Below, piece by piece: positions 43,407 through 52,450 of a stretch of 64,000 bases of DNA. The position numbers and the translations under genes are program-made. The number at the start of each line of letters is the position of its first letter. Positions within the stretch are counted from its first letter, which is position 1. The stretch lies in contig OMZY01000005.1 in NCBI GenBank assembly GCA_900315675.1, forward strand, positions 62,001 through 126,000. The letters are read 5' to 3'. The notes beneath the pieces are model-generated. The model was not told where the DNA came from, ran no database searches, and saw only the letters and a list, made by a program, of their open reading frames with translations. This DNA comes from an uncultured Eubacteriales bacterium (lineage in GTDB: Bacteria; Bacillota; Clostridia; Christensenellales; Aristaeellaceae).

Positions 43407-44585
43407 TTACCTTCTTTCCTTCAGGTATTCCAGGTTGGCGCGGATCAGGTCCGCGCGCTGACGTACGCAGTCCGCGCTGCGCAGGGGATCCTCCGGCGTG
43501 TTGAACACATAGTCCTTCAGCCGATCCAGATCCGTTTCCGCCACATGCATGCGGGTATCGGAGGAGGCATAGTAGATATACACTTTGCCGTCATCATCCA
43601 CGATGGCACCGTTGGTGAAGACCACATTGCTGACGTCGCCGGTACGCTCCCGCCCGAGAGGTCCGAGCAGCACGCCGGAGGGCTCCGCAATGAGCCGGGA
43701 CGGATCATCCAGGGCTGTCGCGAAGGCATAGAGCACATACCGCAGTCCGGCGGCGGTGTTCCGTACGCCGTGGGCGATATGGATCCAGCCGCGGTCCGTT
43801 TTGATCGGCACAGCGCCCGCACCGTTCTTGGACTCGGTCAGGGTGTGGTACTTCCGGCGGGAAATGATCTTTTCCTTATCGATCACCGGGCGGGTGATAT
43901 CGCTGCACAGGCCGAAGCCGATACCGCCGCCGGAACCCGTTTCGATAAAGTCATCCATGGGACGGGTATAGAAGGCATACTGACCGTTCACAAACTCCGG
44001 ATGCAGCACCACATTCCGCTGCTGGGGAGAATTGAGAGTGATCAGGTTGGGCAGGCGCTCCCAATGCTCAAGATCTCTGGTCCGGACAATGCCGGCTGCG
44101 GCCACAGCGGCGGAAAGATCCGCACTGTGGGTATCTTTGCTTTCGGAGCAGAAGACGCCGTAGATCCAGCCGTCCTCATGCGCAGTGAGGCGCATGTCGT
44201 AGACGTTGGTTTCCTGCTGGACCGTATCCGGAAGGATGACGGGATAATCCCGGAAACGGAAGCCTTCGGTCGGGCTGTCGCTTTCCGCCACGGCGAAGAA
44301 GCTTTTCCGGTCCATGCCCTCCACCCGGACGACCAGGCAGTACCTGCCGTTCAGTTTGATGGCGCCGCTGTTCATCGTCGCGTTGACGCCCAGGCGCTGC
44401 ATCATGAAGGGATTGGTTTCCGGGTTCGCGTCATACATCCAGAAGGGCGGGATATGCTCCCGGGTCAGGACGGGATTGCGGTAACGGGTAAAGAGTCCGT
44501 TGTAGAAGTGCTCGTCCGCCGGATTGGGGCGGGAGAGGAGACGCTCGTAGGACTCCATGAGGGAAGAAAAGCTGCGTTTTTTCAT
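43407..44585 (-). CDS. GH130 phosphorylase, 4-O-beta-D-mannosyl-D-glucose phosphorylase type
   Basis: 392 residues, cytoplasmic. [22 protein letters not shown] opening, [27 protein letters not shown], and the Asp-bearing [18 protein letters not shown] (catalytic acid region) match GH130 subfamily 1, with [16 protein letters not shown] and [20 protein letters not shown] as further blocks. The known enzyme (RaMP1 of Ruminococcus albus is an example) cleaves Man-beta-1,4-Glc with phosphate to mannose 1-phosphate and glucose. That substrate is the product of the epimerase encoded at 47274, so the two form a pathway. Confidence 0.88.
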   Translation of the reverse strand: MKKRSFSSLMESYERLLSRPNPADEHFYNGLFTRYRNPVLTREHIPPFWMYDANPETNPFMMQRLGVNATMNSGAIKLNGRYCLVVRVEGMDRKSFFAVAESDSPTEGFRFRDYPVILPDTVQQETNVYDMRLTAHEDGWIYGVFCSESKDTHSADLSAAVAAAGIVRTRDLEHWERLPNLITLNSPQQRNVVLHPEFVNGQYAFYTRPMDDFIETGSGGGIGFGLCSDITRPVIDKEKIISRRKYHTLTESKNGAGAVPIKTDRGWIHIAHGVRNTAAGLRYVLYAFATALDDPSRLIAEPSGVLLGPLGRERTGDVSNVVFTNGAIVDDDGKVYIYYASSDTRMHVAETDLDRLKDYVFNTPEDPLRSADCVRQRADLIRANLEYLKERR

Positions 44586-45195
44586 ACGATATCCTTGTCT
44601 ATTAATTCAGAATTCAGGATGATCCGCTGCAGCGGAGAACTACTGAAAACTGAAAAATGAAAACTTAAAAATGAATAATGGTGGATGAATGACTTTGTCA
44701 TTCTTGTGAATTGGTACGAAGGGGATTCTTCGACGCGCCCGCAAGCGGGCTTGCTCAGGATGACATACAGACGCAATGGTGTTCCGGATGCGTTGAAGGT
44801 TTACATCTCCGGAGGAGATTTCTCCACGCGGGCACTATGTGCCCTTGGTCGAAATGACACACTAAACGTACTGTTGTTCCGAATAACGTTCGAGGTCCTT
44901 CGACTGCGCTCCCTACGTACCGCTTGCTCAGGATGACATTCTATAATGTTGAGATTCTTCGACGCGCCCGCTTCGTTTGTCCGCAACCTCAGTCGGTACG
45001 ACTGCCCACTGGGCAGCTCGCTTGCTTCGGTTGACCTCAGCTCTGACGAGATTTCTGCCACTGGCAGTCCTCAGAGCTTCGCCCTGCTCAGAATGACATC
45101 CATACGCAGTGGTGTTCCTTTGAAGCGGTTGGAAGAATTCAGAATTCTTCATTTTTCATTCTTCATTCTTCATTTCACAATTACTGATTCGGGAA
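44586..45195. repeat. cluster of dispersed intergenic repeats
   Basis: At least four copies of a repeat that opens (G)ATT(T)CTTCGAC or close and ends GCTCAGGATGACA / GTCGAAATGACA: about 44718-44766, 44816-44860, 44888-44942 and 44950-45102 (the last longer and interrupted). ACTGAAA repeats at 44640-44672 and a hairpin CACAATTACTGATTC / its inverse (45174-45206 region) lie at the ends. No gene seen. Confidence 0.7.
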
Positions 45196-46227
45196 TCAGT
45201 AATTGTGCTTCGCTTCATCGTCGCCGGGATGCAGGACGCTGTGATCCTTGATGTAGTTCACGACCGCGTCGACGGTGGTGAAGGCCAGGCCGACATGGGT
45301 GTCCGCCGCGCCGTAGTAGATGGCGATGCGGCCGGTATCTCCGTCCTGCAGGGTGGCGCAGGGGAAGACCACGTTGGGCACGAAGCCGCTGACTTCATAG
45401 GGTTCTTCCGGCGTGAGCAGATAATTGGAGCAGCGGTACAGGACCTTGCTGGGCTCGTTGATGTCCAGGATGGCGCCGCCCATGGAATACACAAAGCCGT
45501 TGCAGGTGGAGCTGACGCCATGGTAGAACAGCAGCCAGCCTTCGGTGGTTTCAATGGGAGCCGCGCCGGCACCGATCTTGACGCCCTGCCACCATTCTCC
45601 GCCGCTGCCCATCACATGGCGGTGTTTGCCCCAGTAGACCATGTCCGGGCTCTCGCTGAGGAAGATATCGCCGAAGGGTGTGTGGCCGCTGTCGGAAGGA
45701 CGGGAGAAGAGACGGAAGGTTCCGTTGATCTTCCGGGGGAAGAGCACGGCGTTCCGGTTGAAGGGAATGAAGGGATTCTCCAGGCGGGTGAAGGTTTTGA
45801 AATCCTTCGTCTTCGCCATGCCGATGGAGGCACCGTGGAAATCGCCGCACCAGATGATGTAATAGGTGTCCTCTACCTTGACGAGGCGGGGATCATAGGC
45901 ATAGTGGGGCATCATGGGGCTGCCGTCCTCATCGGTGAAGGGAACCTTTTCCCGTTCCACGTCCCAGTGGATACCGTCTTTGGAATGTCCCAGGTAAACA
46001 TAGGGAACGCCGTTGACCTGCTCGCCCCGGAGCACCGCGATATAGCCGTCTTCCCACGGCACCACGGCGCTGTTGAAAATGCGGGCGATTTCCGGCGTGG
46101 GGTTACGGCCCAGCACCGGGTTTTCAGAATAACGCCAGACGGGGGTCTCCGTTTTCAGATCCGCAGGCCGATCCTGCCAGGGAATGGAAGGAAGAGAGCC
46201 GACATTAAGCATTTTGATTTCAGACAT
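45196..46227 (-). CDS. GH130 phosphorylase, beta-1,4-mannooligosaccharide phosphorylase type
   Basis: 343 residues from the ATG at 46227, behind AAAGGAG. Motifs: RIFNSAVVPWEDGYIAVLRGE, HYAYDPRLVKVEDTYYIIWCG (with the catalytic Asp), FNRNAVLFPRKINGTFRLFSRPSD, KIGAGAAPIETTEGWLLFYHGV, and YYGAADTHVGLA. These fit GH130 subfamily 2, which phosphorolyses beta-1,4-mannooligosaccharides to mannose 1-phosphate; other subfamilies act on mannosyl-N-acetylglucosamine, so the exact substrate should stay open. Separated from the first GH130 by the repeat cluster. Confidence 0.87.
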   Translation of the reverse strand: MSEIKMLNVGSLPSIPWQDRPADLKTETPVWRYSENPVLGRNPTPEIARIFNSAVVPWEDGYIAVLRGEQVNGVPYVYLGHSKDGIHWDVEREKVPFTDEDGSPMMPHYAYDPRLVKVEDTYYIIWCGDFHGASIGMAKTKDFKTFTRLENPFIPFNRNAVLFPRKINGTFRLFSRPSDSGHTPFGDIFLSESPDMVYWGKHRHVMGSGGEWWQGVKIGAGAAPIETTEGWLLFYHGVSSTCNGFVYSMGGAILDINEPSKVLYRCSNYLLTPEEPYEVSGFVPNVVFPCATLQDGDTGRIAIYYGAADTHVGLAFTTVDAVVNYIKDHSVLHPGDDEAKHNY

Positions 46228-46342
46228 TGTAATTACTCCTTTAGACAAATGAAGAATTAAGAATGAAGAATGAAGAATTATTAGCTACTGAGACCATATT
46301 TCTGAGTGATAAACAGAATGATGAAAAGTATTCATTCTGAAT

Positions 46343-47338
46343 TCATAATTCTGAATTGGTACAGGGAATCTCCGAGTCTCTGTACACCGGCTGTCCGCCG
46401 ACAACGAGGCGGCCGAAGGGCTTCTGGACGCCCGCACAGCGCTCCAGCAGGGACTTGATGGCCAGCTCGATCATGCCGTTTGTATCGATGCGGAAGGTGC
46501 TGAGCGGCACATCGCCGGGACCGCCGAGGGGGAAATCGTCGAATCCGGTAACGGAGACATCCTGCGGCACCCGCAGACCTTTTTCCCGGAGCAGGCGGAT
46601 GACCATCCGGGCGGTGATGTCGCAGTTGCAGACAAAAGCGGTAGGCAGTTCCTCCGGCAGGACCGGATCCACCAGGCCGCCCGTCAGGCCGCGGTCCGGA
46701 AGGATCCACTCCTCACGAACCTGCAGGTCGTTGAGCAGCATGGCCCGGTAGTAACCCAGGAAACGGTCCATGATACTGCTGGTGGCCTTGATGTTGCCGA
46801 CGAAGCCGATCTCGGTATGGCCGCGGCGGATCAGGTGGCTGGTCAGCCGGTAGGCACCGTAGCTGTTGTCGCTGGCCACGGCGTCGGCGTTGGCCTGCTC
46901 ATCATAGAAATCCAGGAACACGATGGGAACGCCCGCCTGGGCGATCTTGCGGTAATAGGCCTTGGACGGCTCGCCCAGGAGGATCAGCCCGTCCGCGTGG
47001 CCGGAGGTCATCAGGTTGGGAAGGGTCAGCTGCCTCTCGTTTTCAGGGGACAGCATTTCCAACAGGCCGAAATGACCCATGTCCGCCAGCTTCTTGATGA
47101 GCTGCTTGCAGAGGATGGCGTAGAAGGAATCCGGCTCAAAATACCGGTCCGGGATCAGAATGCCGATCTCCAGATGCTCCCGGAGAACCAGCCGGTTTCC
47201 CCGCGGGTATTCATAACCCATCTCATCCGCTTTTTTCAGAATCTTTGAGCGAAGCTTCTCGCTCATGCCGGACTTACCCGCCAGCGCCTTGGAAACCGTG
47301 ACCGCGCTGGTCCCCACCGCCTTGGCGATGTCCCGCAT
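46343..47338 (-). CDS. LacI-family transcriptional repressor
   Basis: 331 residues from the ATG at 47338 (AGGAAAG ahead). The frame is open to a TTG/GTG at 47398, but the helix-turn-helix begins right at this Met: MRDIAKAVGTSAVTVSKALAGKSGMSEKLRSKI. The periplasmic-binding-like sensor domain follows (IGILIPDRYF; ADGLILLG; VAVSD-like VASDNSYGAYRLTSHLIRRGHTEIGFVG; VTGFDDFPLGG). It overlaps the end of the epimerase gene. GGTTAACA repeats at 48554, 51977 and 52122 are candidates for its operators, as it is the only sugar-type repressor in the locus. Confidence 0.92.
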   Translation of the reverse strand: MRDIAKAVGTSAVTVSKALAGKSGMSEKLRSKILKKADEMGYEYPRGNRLVLREHLEIGILIPDRYFEPDSFYAILCKQLIKKLADMGHFGLLEMLSPENERQLTLPNLMTSGHADGLILLGEPSKAYYRKIAQAGVPIVFLDFYDEQANADAVASDNSYGAYRLTSHLIRRGHTEIGFVGNIKATSSIMDRFLGYYRAMLLNDLQVREEWILPDRGLTGGLVDPVLPEELPTAFVCNCDITARMVIRLLREKGLRVPQDVSVTGFDDFPLGGPGDVPLSTFRIDTNGMIELAIKSLLERCAGVQKPFGRLVVGGQPVYRDSEIPCTNSEL

Positions 47339-48563
47339 TGTTGCTTTCCTGTCTGCCAATTGCTCCAGTCCTTTCTCCTGCTCCGGCGTATTCACCAATC
47401 AGCCGGAGACACATTCTTCCGTTGTGGTACGGGCACTTCCACTCGTCCGCCTCGGGCTTGCCGAGGGAAGCACCGCTTTCGTCCAGTTCGTTGAACCATT
47501 CGCCGCCGTCCCGGGGATCCACAAAGACCCTGCGGATATAATCCCACTGCTGCATCATCCGCTCCAGCCAGACCGGATCTCCCGTGAGACGGAGGCCGAA
47601 GTCAAAGCCCAGCATGGTTTCCGCCTGGGGCCACCAGGCCCGGTAGGTGCTTGCCTCGCCGTTTACGGATTCATAGAGAAGCCCGCGGTCCGAAAGGCCG
47701 CGTTCTGTGACGCTGCGCAGCAGCTCCAGGCACATGGCCCGGTAAGGGGCGCGATCCTCCGCTTTGAGGATCAGGGTTTCCGCAGCGTCCCAGAGCAGCC
47801 AGGCGGCCTCAATATCATGGCCGTAGCTCTGCATGTCCAGCAGGGGACGCCAGGAAGCGTCGAAAAACACCTCCAGGCGGCGCTTTACCGGATTCATGAT
47901 CTGCTTCAGGCATTGCTGCAGGCCGGCTTTTCCGGCAAGACGGACCTGCTCATCCGGACGGGCACGGTACAGCTCCGCATAGGCTTCGATGACATGCAGG
48001 AGCGTGTTCATGGTCCGGGAGGCAAGCACGCCGTTCTCGCTCAGCTTTTCATTGCTTTCCGGCGTGAAATCCGCCTTCTGCGCTTCCAGGTAGCCGCCCT
48101 TGTCCCGGCATTTTGTTTCCATAACCCGGAACAGGGAACGGGCCCTGTCCAGCGCCCCGGGATTGCCCGTAAGCCGGTAATAGGCCGCCAGCCCGTAGAC
48201 GGCGAAGGCCTGACAGTAGGTATGCTTGGTTGTATCCGCCGGTTTGCCGTCATAGGTGACAGACCAGAACAGGCCGCCGTTTTCCGGATCCCCGAAGCGG
48301 TCCAGGAAACGGTAGGCATGATCCGCGTACACCCGCAGGTCCGGCCGCTTCAGCACGGCGGAGGCAACGGAAAAGAACCACAGGATCCGGCTGTTCAGGA
48401 TGCAGCCCTTGTCTGCCTTCCGGTTCAGCTGTAAATCACTCCCGACATATCCGTAATAACCGCCGTAAGCGTTGTCTTTCAAGGCTTCCCAGAAAGGAAG
48501 AATCTTCTGCTCCAGGTGCTCGCGGATTTCGGATATAAACACGGGGGATTCTTTGTTAACCAT
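47274..48563 (-). CDS. cellobiose 2-epimerase / N-acylglucosamine 2-epimerase family
   Basis: 429 residues from the ATG at 48563 (GAGG eight bases before). The (alpha/alpha)6-barrel motifs with catalytic His are complete: RTMNTLLHVIEAYAELYR, QSYGHDIEAAWLLWDAAE, WWPQAETMLGF and EWKCPYHNGRMC. Such enzymes convert beta-1,4-mannobiose to mannosylglucose for the GH130 phosphorylase. Odd: about 37 residues of Gly/Arg-rich tail follow the last conserved segment and are encoded by DNA that also codes for the LacI N-terminus (overlap 65-125 bases); a natural stop near 47395 seems to have been lost. A GGTTAACA pair covers its ribosome site and start codon. Confidence 0.9.
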   Translation of the reverse strand: MVNKESPVFISEIREHLEQKILPFWEALKDNAYGGYYGYVGSDLQLNRKADKGCILNSRILWFFSVASAVLKRPDLRVYADHAYRFLDRFGDPENGGLFWSVTYDGKPADTTKHTYCQAFAVYGLAAYYRLTGNPGALDRARSLFRVMETKCRDKGGYLEAQKADFTPESNEKLSENGVLASRTMNTLLHVIEAYAELYRARPDEQVRLAGKAGLQQCLKQIMNPVKRRLEVFFDASWRPLLDMQSYGHDIEAAWLLWDAAETLILKAEDRAPYRAMCLELLRSVTERGLSDRGLLYESVNGEASTYRAWWPQAETMLGFDFGLRLTGDPVWLERMMQQWDYIRRVFVDPRDGGEWFNELDESGASLGKPEADEWKCPYHNGRMCLRLIGEYAGAGERTGAIGRQESNNAGHRQGGGDQRGHGFQGAGG

Positions 48564-48573
48564 ACTGTTAACC
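48554..48573. promoter_or_regulatory. GGTTAACA direct repeat over the epimerase start
   Basis: On the minus strand GGTTAACA-GTAT-GGTTAACA, two copies with a 12-bp period, covering the ribosome site and ATG of the epimerase gene. Identical architecture at 52122-52141. Confidence 0.6.
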
Positions 48574-48628
48574 TCACGCTTCATTATAAGGAAAAGACGG
48601 ATTATGTCAATTGAGGCAGGGAAGAGAA

Positions 48629-49504
48629 TCAGCCCTTCACGGAACCACTGGCCAGGCCGGCGTAAACCTGCTTCTGGAAGACAAGGAAGATGACCAGACT
48701 GGGGATCAGCGTCAGCAGAACGCCGGCGCAGATGATGTTATAGGAGCTCTTGAAGGGACCGGAGAAGGAGTACAGGGCGGTGGAGATTGTGCGCCAGGAA
48801 TTGGACTGGAGATAGAGGTTGGCGCTGTAATACTCGTTGTAAACGCCCACACCCTTCAGGACAGCCACGGTGATGATGGCCGGTTTGGTCAGGGGCAGCA
48901 GGATTTTGAAAAATACCCCGAAGTAGGTACAGCCCTCCAGCACGGCGGATTCATCCAGGGCTCCGTCCAGGTTTTCAAAATACTGGAGGAAGATATAGAT
49001 GGAAATGACGTCGGTGCCGCTCATGAGGATCATGTAGCCCACGATGGAGTTCAGGAACCCCAGGTCCTTCATGATCTGATAGGTGGTTACCTGCATGGCA
49101 ATGCCGGGGATCAGGGTGGCGATCATGAACAGGTTCCGGATCAGCCCGTTGCCCGGGAACCGGAAGCGGTTCAGTACATAGGCCAGCATGGAACCCATCA
49201 TGACGGAAACGGTGACCACGACGATGACCACGGAGGCGGAGGTCAGGAAAGCACGGAGCATATCGCCCTGGGTCCAGACCTGGGCATAGTTTCCGAAATT
49301 GAACCAGTTCCGCGGCAGAGTCATGGCATTGGTGGTGGCATATTCCTCCGCGCCTTTGAAGGAGGTGGTGAAGGAGGACCAGATGGGCAGCAGCGCGATA
49401 AAGCAGGCCAGGAACAGGGCCAGATATTCCAGGGTCCTGATCACGGTACGCTTCATCCGGGCGCTCCGGTTGGTTTCCCGGACCGCGTGGGTCACAACAG
49501 ACAT
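48629..49504 (-). CDS. ABC sugar importer permease, MalG/UgpE type
   Basis: 291 residues from the ATG at 49504 (GGGAGG eight bases ahead). Six membrane helices and the CUT1 permease signature EAA-like loop: ALDESAVLEGCTYFGVFFKILLPLTKPAI near residue 190. It is the second permease of the pair with 49522-50484 and lies downstream of it by 17 bases. The locus has no ATPase gene, so the importer should share an MsmK/MalK-type ATPase encoded elsewhere, as is common in Clostridia. Likely cargo: beta-mannooligosaccharides. Confidence 0.92.
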   Translation of the reverse strand: MSVVTHAVRETNRSARMKRTVIRTLEYLALFLACFIALLPIWSSFTTSFKGAEEYATTNAMTLPRNWFNFGNYAQVWTQGDMLRAFLTSASVVIVVVTVSVMMGSMLAYVLNRFRFPGNGLIRNLFMIATLIPGIAMQVTTYQIMKDLGFLNSIVGYMILMSGTDVISIYIFLQYFENLDGALDESAVLEGCTYFGVFFKILLPLTKPAIITVAVLKGVGVYNEYYSANLYLQSNSWRTISTALYSFSGPFKSSYNIICAGVLLTLIPSLVIFLVFQKQVYAGLASGSVKG

Positions 49505-49521
49505 TCGTGCGGCCTCCCTTC

Positions 49522-50484
49522 TTACCACAGCGCCTTGGCTTTGTTGGCCTTGGCGTTGAAGGTGTTGTCGGAATCCTTCATCACATACCGGAAGAACAGG
49601 CGCTGCAGCACGGTGAACAGCAGGATCAGCGCCATGAGCACCATTGCCATGGCACAGGCCTGGCCGACCTTCTGGGACACATGAGCCATCTGGTGGATCT
49701 TGATAAAGAAGGTAGCGGTGCCGTTGGCGCCCATGCTGCCTACGACGTAGGCAGGCTCAAAGGCGGAGAGGGAACCGGTGATGGAAAGGATCAGGTTGAG
49801 CATGAACACGGTCTTGATGCCCGGCAGGATGATGGCCTTGAACTGCTGCCAGCGGTTGGCCCCGTCGATGGTGGCGGCTTCATAAAGCGTGGGATCGATG
49901 GAGGCGATGGCACCGATGAACAGCACCATATTCTGGCCGCAGTATTTCCAGACGGAGGTGAAGACCAGGGACCAGTTGTTGACGCTCTGATCCCGGAGCC
50001 AGTAGGGCAGACGTTCCAGCGGGAATCCGAGGGCCTGCAGGACGCTATCCAGCACAAAACCGTGGGTGTAGAAATACTTGAAGATGTAGCCGATGGCGAT
50101 ACCATTGACCAGGAAGGGGAAGAACAGGACCGCCTTATAGATCCCGGATCCCCGGAGCCGCTCCAGGCTGAGGATGGAGGCGAAAAAGAGGGCCAGGGCC
50201 AGCTGCACCACCGCGCCGGCCATGTAATACAGGCTCAGCAGCATGGCGTCCACATACTCGGACTTGGTGAAGATTCGCAGGTAATTGTCGAAGCCGACGA
50301 TCCCTTTGTCCTTCGTGTAGCTCATGTTGTGGAAGCTGAACTGGATCATTTTCGCGAAGGGAATGTAGGTGAACAGGATCAGCAGGAACAGCGGAACCAC
50401 GGCGAACAGAAAGATGACCAGCAGTTTCTGTCCGTTGATTTTCTTCCTGCGCAGATCCGGCTGCACGGTACTGACGATACTCAC
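49522..50484 (-). CDS. ABC sugar importer permease, MalF/UgpA type
   Basis: 320 residues with six to seven helices. The first at about 20-42 follows a basic N-terminus (DLRRKKINGQK). The cytoplasmic EAA loop reads DPTLYEAATIDGANRWQQFKAIILPGIK near 220, as in CUT1-family permeases that import oligosaccharides. It follows the binding-protein gene across a strong hairpin, which would lower permease levels relative to the binding protein. Confidence 0.93.
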   Translation of the reverse strand: MSIVSTVQPDLRRKKINGQKLLVIFLFAVVPLFLLILFTYIPFAKMIQFSFHNMSYTKDKGIVGFDNYLRIFTKSEYVDAMLLSLYYMAGAVVQLALALFFASILSLERLRGSGIYKAVLFFPFLVNGIAIGYIFKYFYTHGFVLDSVLQALGFPLERLPYWLRDQSVNNWSLVFTSVWKYCGQNMVLFIGAIASIDPTLYEAATIDGANRWQQFKAIILPGIKTVFMLNLILSITGSLSAFEPAYVVGSMGANGTATFFIKIHQMAHVSQKVGQACAMAMVLMALILLFTVLQRLFFRYVMKDSDNTFNAKANKAKALW

Positions 50485-50525
50485 TGGAGACGCACCTCCC
50501 TGGTGATTTCCGGTTGAAAGAAGAA

Positions 50526-50558
50526 GGCGGGCCCGGGGGAGTGTTTCCCGGGCCCGCC
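50526..50558 (-). terminator. intra-operon hairpin/partial terminator
   Basis: Twelve-pair perfect stem GGCGGGCCCGGG / CCCGGGCCCGCC followed on the minus strand by TTCTTCTTT, between binding protein and permease genes. Confidence 0.8.
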
Positions 50559-50611
50559 CGGTGGAGATAACGGTGATCCGGCTGCACGGATTCCGTTATG
50601 GAGGAGTTGGA

Positions 50612-51946
50612 TTATTTGACTTCCACGTTCAGGGCGGCCTGCGCGTCGCTCCAGGCGGCGTTCCAGTCAGCCATGATGTCGTCAAAGGACTTGTCGTGGT
50701 TGAAGGCGTGCTCGATGATTTCCTGCACCTTGGTGTTGCCGCCGTTGTTGAAGTTCAGTTCAGACTCGGCGTTCATTTCACTCAGCAGGGTTTCCTCGCC
50801 GGCCACAGCGTCCGTGTCGGACAGCATGTCGATGCCGTCGAAAGCAGCGTACAGGTCCGGATACTGACCGTTCTTGTCGATCGGGACGCCGCCTTCGCTG
50901 TAGGCAAAGCCGCTCTCGTGGGTCAGCCACTTCAGGTAGTACATGGAAGCCAGCTTCTCTTCATAGGAGGCCTTGGCGTTGATGCCGAAGTTGTAGTCGC
51001 CGCCGGCGGGAGCATACTGCTTTCCGTCGATGGAGATGGGGAACGCCATGTAGCCGACATCTTCCGGATGCTCGCCGCCTTCGGCGTCACGCATCTGGGT
51101 GAAAGCCCAGGAACCCAGGACCATGGTGGCAATCTGGCCGTTGTTCAGCATCGGCTTGCAGCCTTCCCAGTCGGTGGTGGTGTAGTCGTCTTCGATCAGG
51201 CCTTCAGCCGTAGCGTCATACAGGATTTTGTAGACGGCGTAGGGGCCGGTGCCGTTGCCCTGATCCGCGAAGGGATCCTTGGCATGGGCCAGAATCTGGT
51301 TCATGTAGTCGGGATTGCCGGTGGCGGCCACGCCGATGTAGGCGTCCCAGGCACCCATGGTCCAGCCGGCAGCGTAGTTGGTGTACAGCGGGATGGCGTC
51401 GGTCTTTTCCTTGACAGCCTTCAGGGCGGCGATGAACTCATCGGGGGTCTTGGGCAGCTCGGTCACGCCGGCTTCCGCGAAGATCCGCTTGTTGTACAGG
51501 ACGCCGTTGGCATTGCCGGTGGAGGGAACGCCGTAGCAGACGCCTTCGAAGGACTGGGTGCTCATGAAGTTATACAGGCCGTCCAGCACTTCCAGGGAGC
51601 CCAGCGGCACGAAGTACTTGGAGAGTTCGTCCTTCTGGACGGTGGGGATGCCCATGATGGTCCAGTCGGTGTTGTCAACGCGCAGCAGGGCGTTTTCAGC
51701 GTAATCGGTGATCAGTTCATACTCGATCTCCACGTTGGGGTAGATCTTGCGGAACTCTTCCACATAGCCGTTCAGTTTGTCCGGGATGTCGGTCCGGTGA
51801 TAGGCGAAGTGGATTTTCGCGGTCAGATCGGCATTCTCGCCCAGGACGATCTGATCAAAGGTGGGCAGGGTTTCTTCCGCAGAGGCGAAAGAGGTCAGGC
51901 CGAGCAGCATGCACAGGGCCAGAACCAGAGACAGGATCTTCTTCAT
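50612..51946 (-). CDS. ABC sugar importer substrate-binding protein
   Basis: 444 residues with signal peptide MKKILSLVLALCMLLGLTSFASA/E; RBS AAGGAGGTCC. The mature protein is a family 1 extracellular solute-binding protein: KIHFAYHRTDIPDKLNGYVEEFRKIYPNVEIEYE at the start, LYNKRIFAEAGVTELPKTPDEFIAALKAVKEKT in the middle and AMVLGSWAF-like TMVLGSWAFTQMRDAEGG later. No lipobox Cys, which is unusual for a Gram-positive binding protein unless it is held by the permeases. It heads the importer operon with promoter 52005-52033 and two GGTTAAC operators. Confidence 0.93.
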   Translation of the reverse strand: MKKILSLVLALCMLLGLTSFASAEETLPTFDQIVLGENADLTAKIHFAYHRTDIPDKLNGYVEEFRKIYPNVEIEYELITDYAENALLRVDNTDWTIMGIPTVQKDELSKYFVPLGSLEVLDGLYNFMSTQSFEGVCYGVPSTGNANGVLYNKRIFAEAGVTELPKTPDEFIAALKAVKEKTDAIPLYTNYAAGWTMGAWDAYIGVAATGNPDYMNQILAHAKDPFADQGNGTGPYAVYKILYDATAEGLIEDDYTTTDWEGCKPMLNNGQIATMVLGSWAFTQMRDAEGGEHPEDVGYMAFPISIDGKQYAPAGGDYNFGINAKASYEEKLASMYYLKWLTHESGFAYSEGGVPIDKNGQYPDLYAAFDGIDMLSDTDAVAGEETLLSEMNAESELNFNNGGNTKVQEIIEHAFNHDKSFDDIMADWNAAWSDAQAALNVEVK

Positions 51947-51976
51947 GATGGGACCTCCTTGTAAATATGTTATTTA

Positions 51977-51992
51977 GGTTAACAAATTAACC
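51977..51992. promoter_or_regulatory. GGTTAAC inverted repeat downstream of the importer promoter
   Basis: GGTTAACA-AATTAACC is a near-complete inverted repeat (GGTTAA...TTAACC) placed just after the expected start point on the minus strand. Confidence 0.65.
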
Positions 51993-52004
51993 TTGTTTGT
52001 TTAC

Positions 52005-52033
52005 ATATTAATCAACTGCTCAAAGATTGTCAA
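52005..52033 (-). promoter_or_regulatory. promoter of the sugar importer operon
   Basis: TTGACA (52033-52028), 17 bases, TAATAT (52010-52005) on the minus strand. Confidence 0.8.
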
Positions 52034-52121
52034 GACTGCTCAAAATATGCGAAATCTTGTAAACCAAGGCTTGTAAGCCACACATGAAATCCAAAAAGAT
52101 TCCGTAAATCAGCTTAAAAGT

Positions 52122-52141
52122 GGTTAACAAAATGGTTAACA
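52122..52141. promoter_or_regulatory. upstream GGTTAACA direct repeat
   Basis: GGTTAACA-AAAT-GGTTAACA with a 12-bp period, about 90 bp upstream of the importer -35 element and 145 bp from the operator at 51977. Confidence 0.6.
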
Positions 52142-52219
52142 AAACCTCCAAAATTCACAGAAGAAAAACTTTATTTTTTTGGAAAAATACAATCCGGATA
52201 CAAAAAGGCAATTCCGGTA

Positions 52220-52249
52220 TTGACACTGCGAACAGTCCCGTAGTATAGT
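52220..52249 (+). promoter_or_regulatory. promoter of the acetyltransferase cluster
   Basis: TTGACA (52220-52225), 18 bases, TATAGT (52244-52249). Confidence 0.75.
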
Positions 52250-52281
52250 CAAGCAAATCCTGAAGAAAGGAACGCCTTCTC

Positions 52282-52401
52282 ATGCACCGCAACGGAATTG
52301 GTTCTGAACTGATTATGATTTCCGCGAACGAAGAAATGCACGTCCGCGGTATTTCCGTATACGGTGATTCAGCAGTCGGAGAAGAGCAGCCCGGTATATA
52401 A
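52282..52401 (+). CDS. 39-residue leader peptide of the acetyltransferase cluster
   Basis: ATG at 52282 with GAAAGGAA ten bases before it; 39 codons starting MHRNGIGSELIMISANEEMH and ending EEQPGI, stop TAA 16 bases before a strong terminator. It lies between promoter and terminator, where only a regulatory uORF or small peptide would be expected. Not similar to the other leader at 37857. No clear antiterminator partner for the terminator was found in it. Confidence 0.5.
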   Translation: MHRNGIGSELIMISANEEMHVRGISVYGDSAVGEEQPGI

Positions 52402-52416
52402 AAACCCGAATCGGCC

Positions 52417-52450
52417 AGCCGCTTATCTCTGACAGGTAAGCGGCTTTTTT
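52417..52450 (+). terminator. leader terminator before 52489
   Basis: AGCCGCTTA / TAAGCGGCT (52417-52425 with 52437-52445) followed by TTTTTT. It lies after the leader ORF and before the first structural gene. Confidence 0.85.

Noticed and set aside
44685..45152. Short ORFs of 74-101 codons in the repeat cluster before the second GH130 gene
   Set aside because: They contain the dispersed repeats (translated as Cys/Arg/Ser-rich strings) on both strands and have no consistent ribosome sites.
51961..52000. Rex-type redox operator at the GGTTAACAAATTAACC site
   Set aside because: Rex sites have TTGTTAA or TTGTGAA arms with the opposite outer bases; the match is partial, and the same GGTTAACA word is repeated at the local sugar genes beside a LacI gene.
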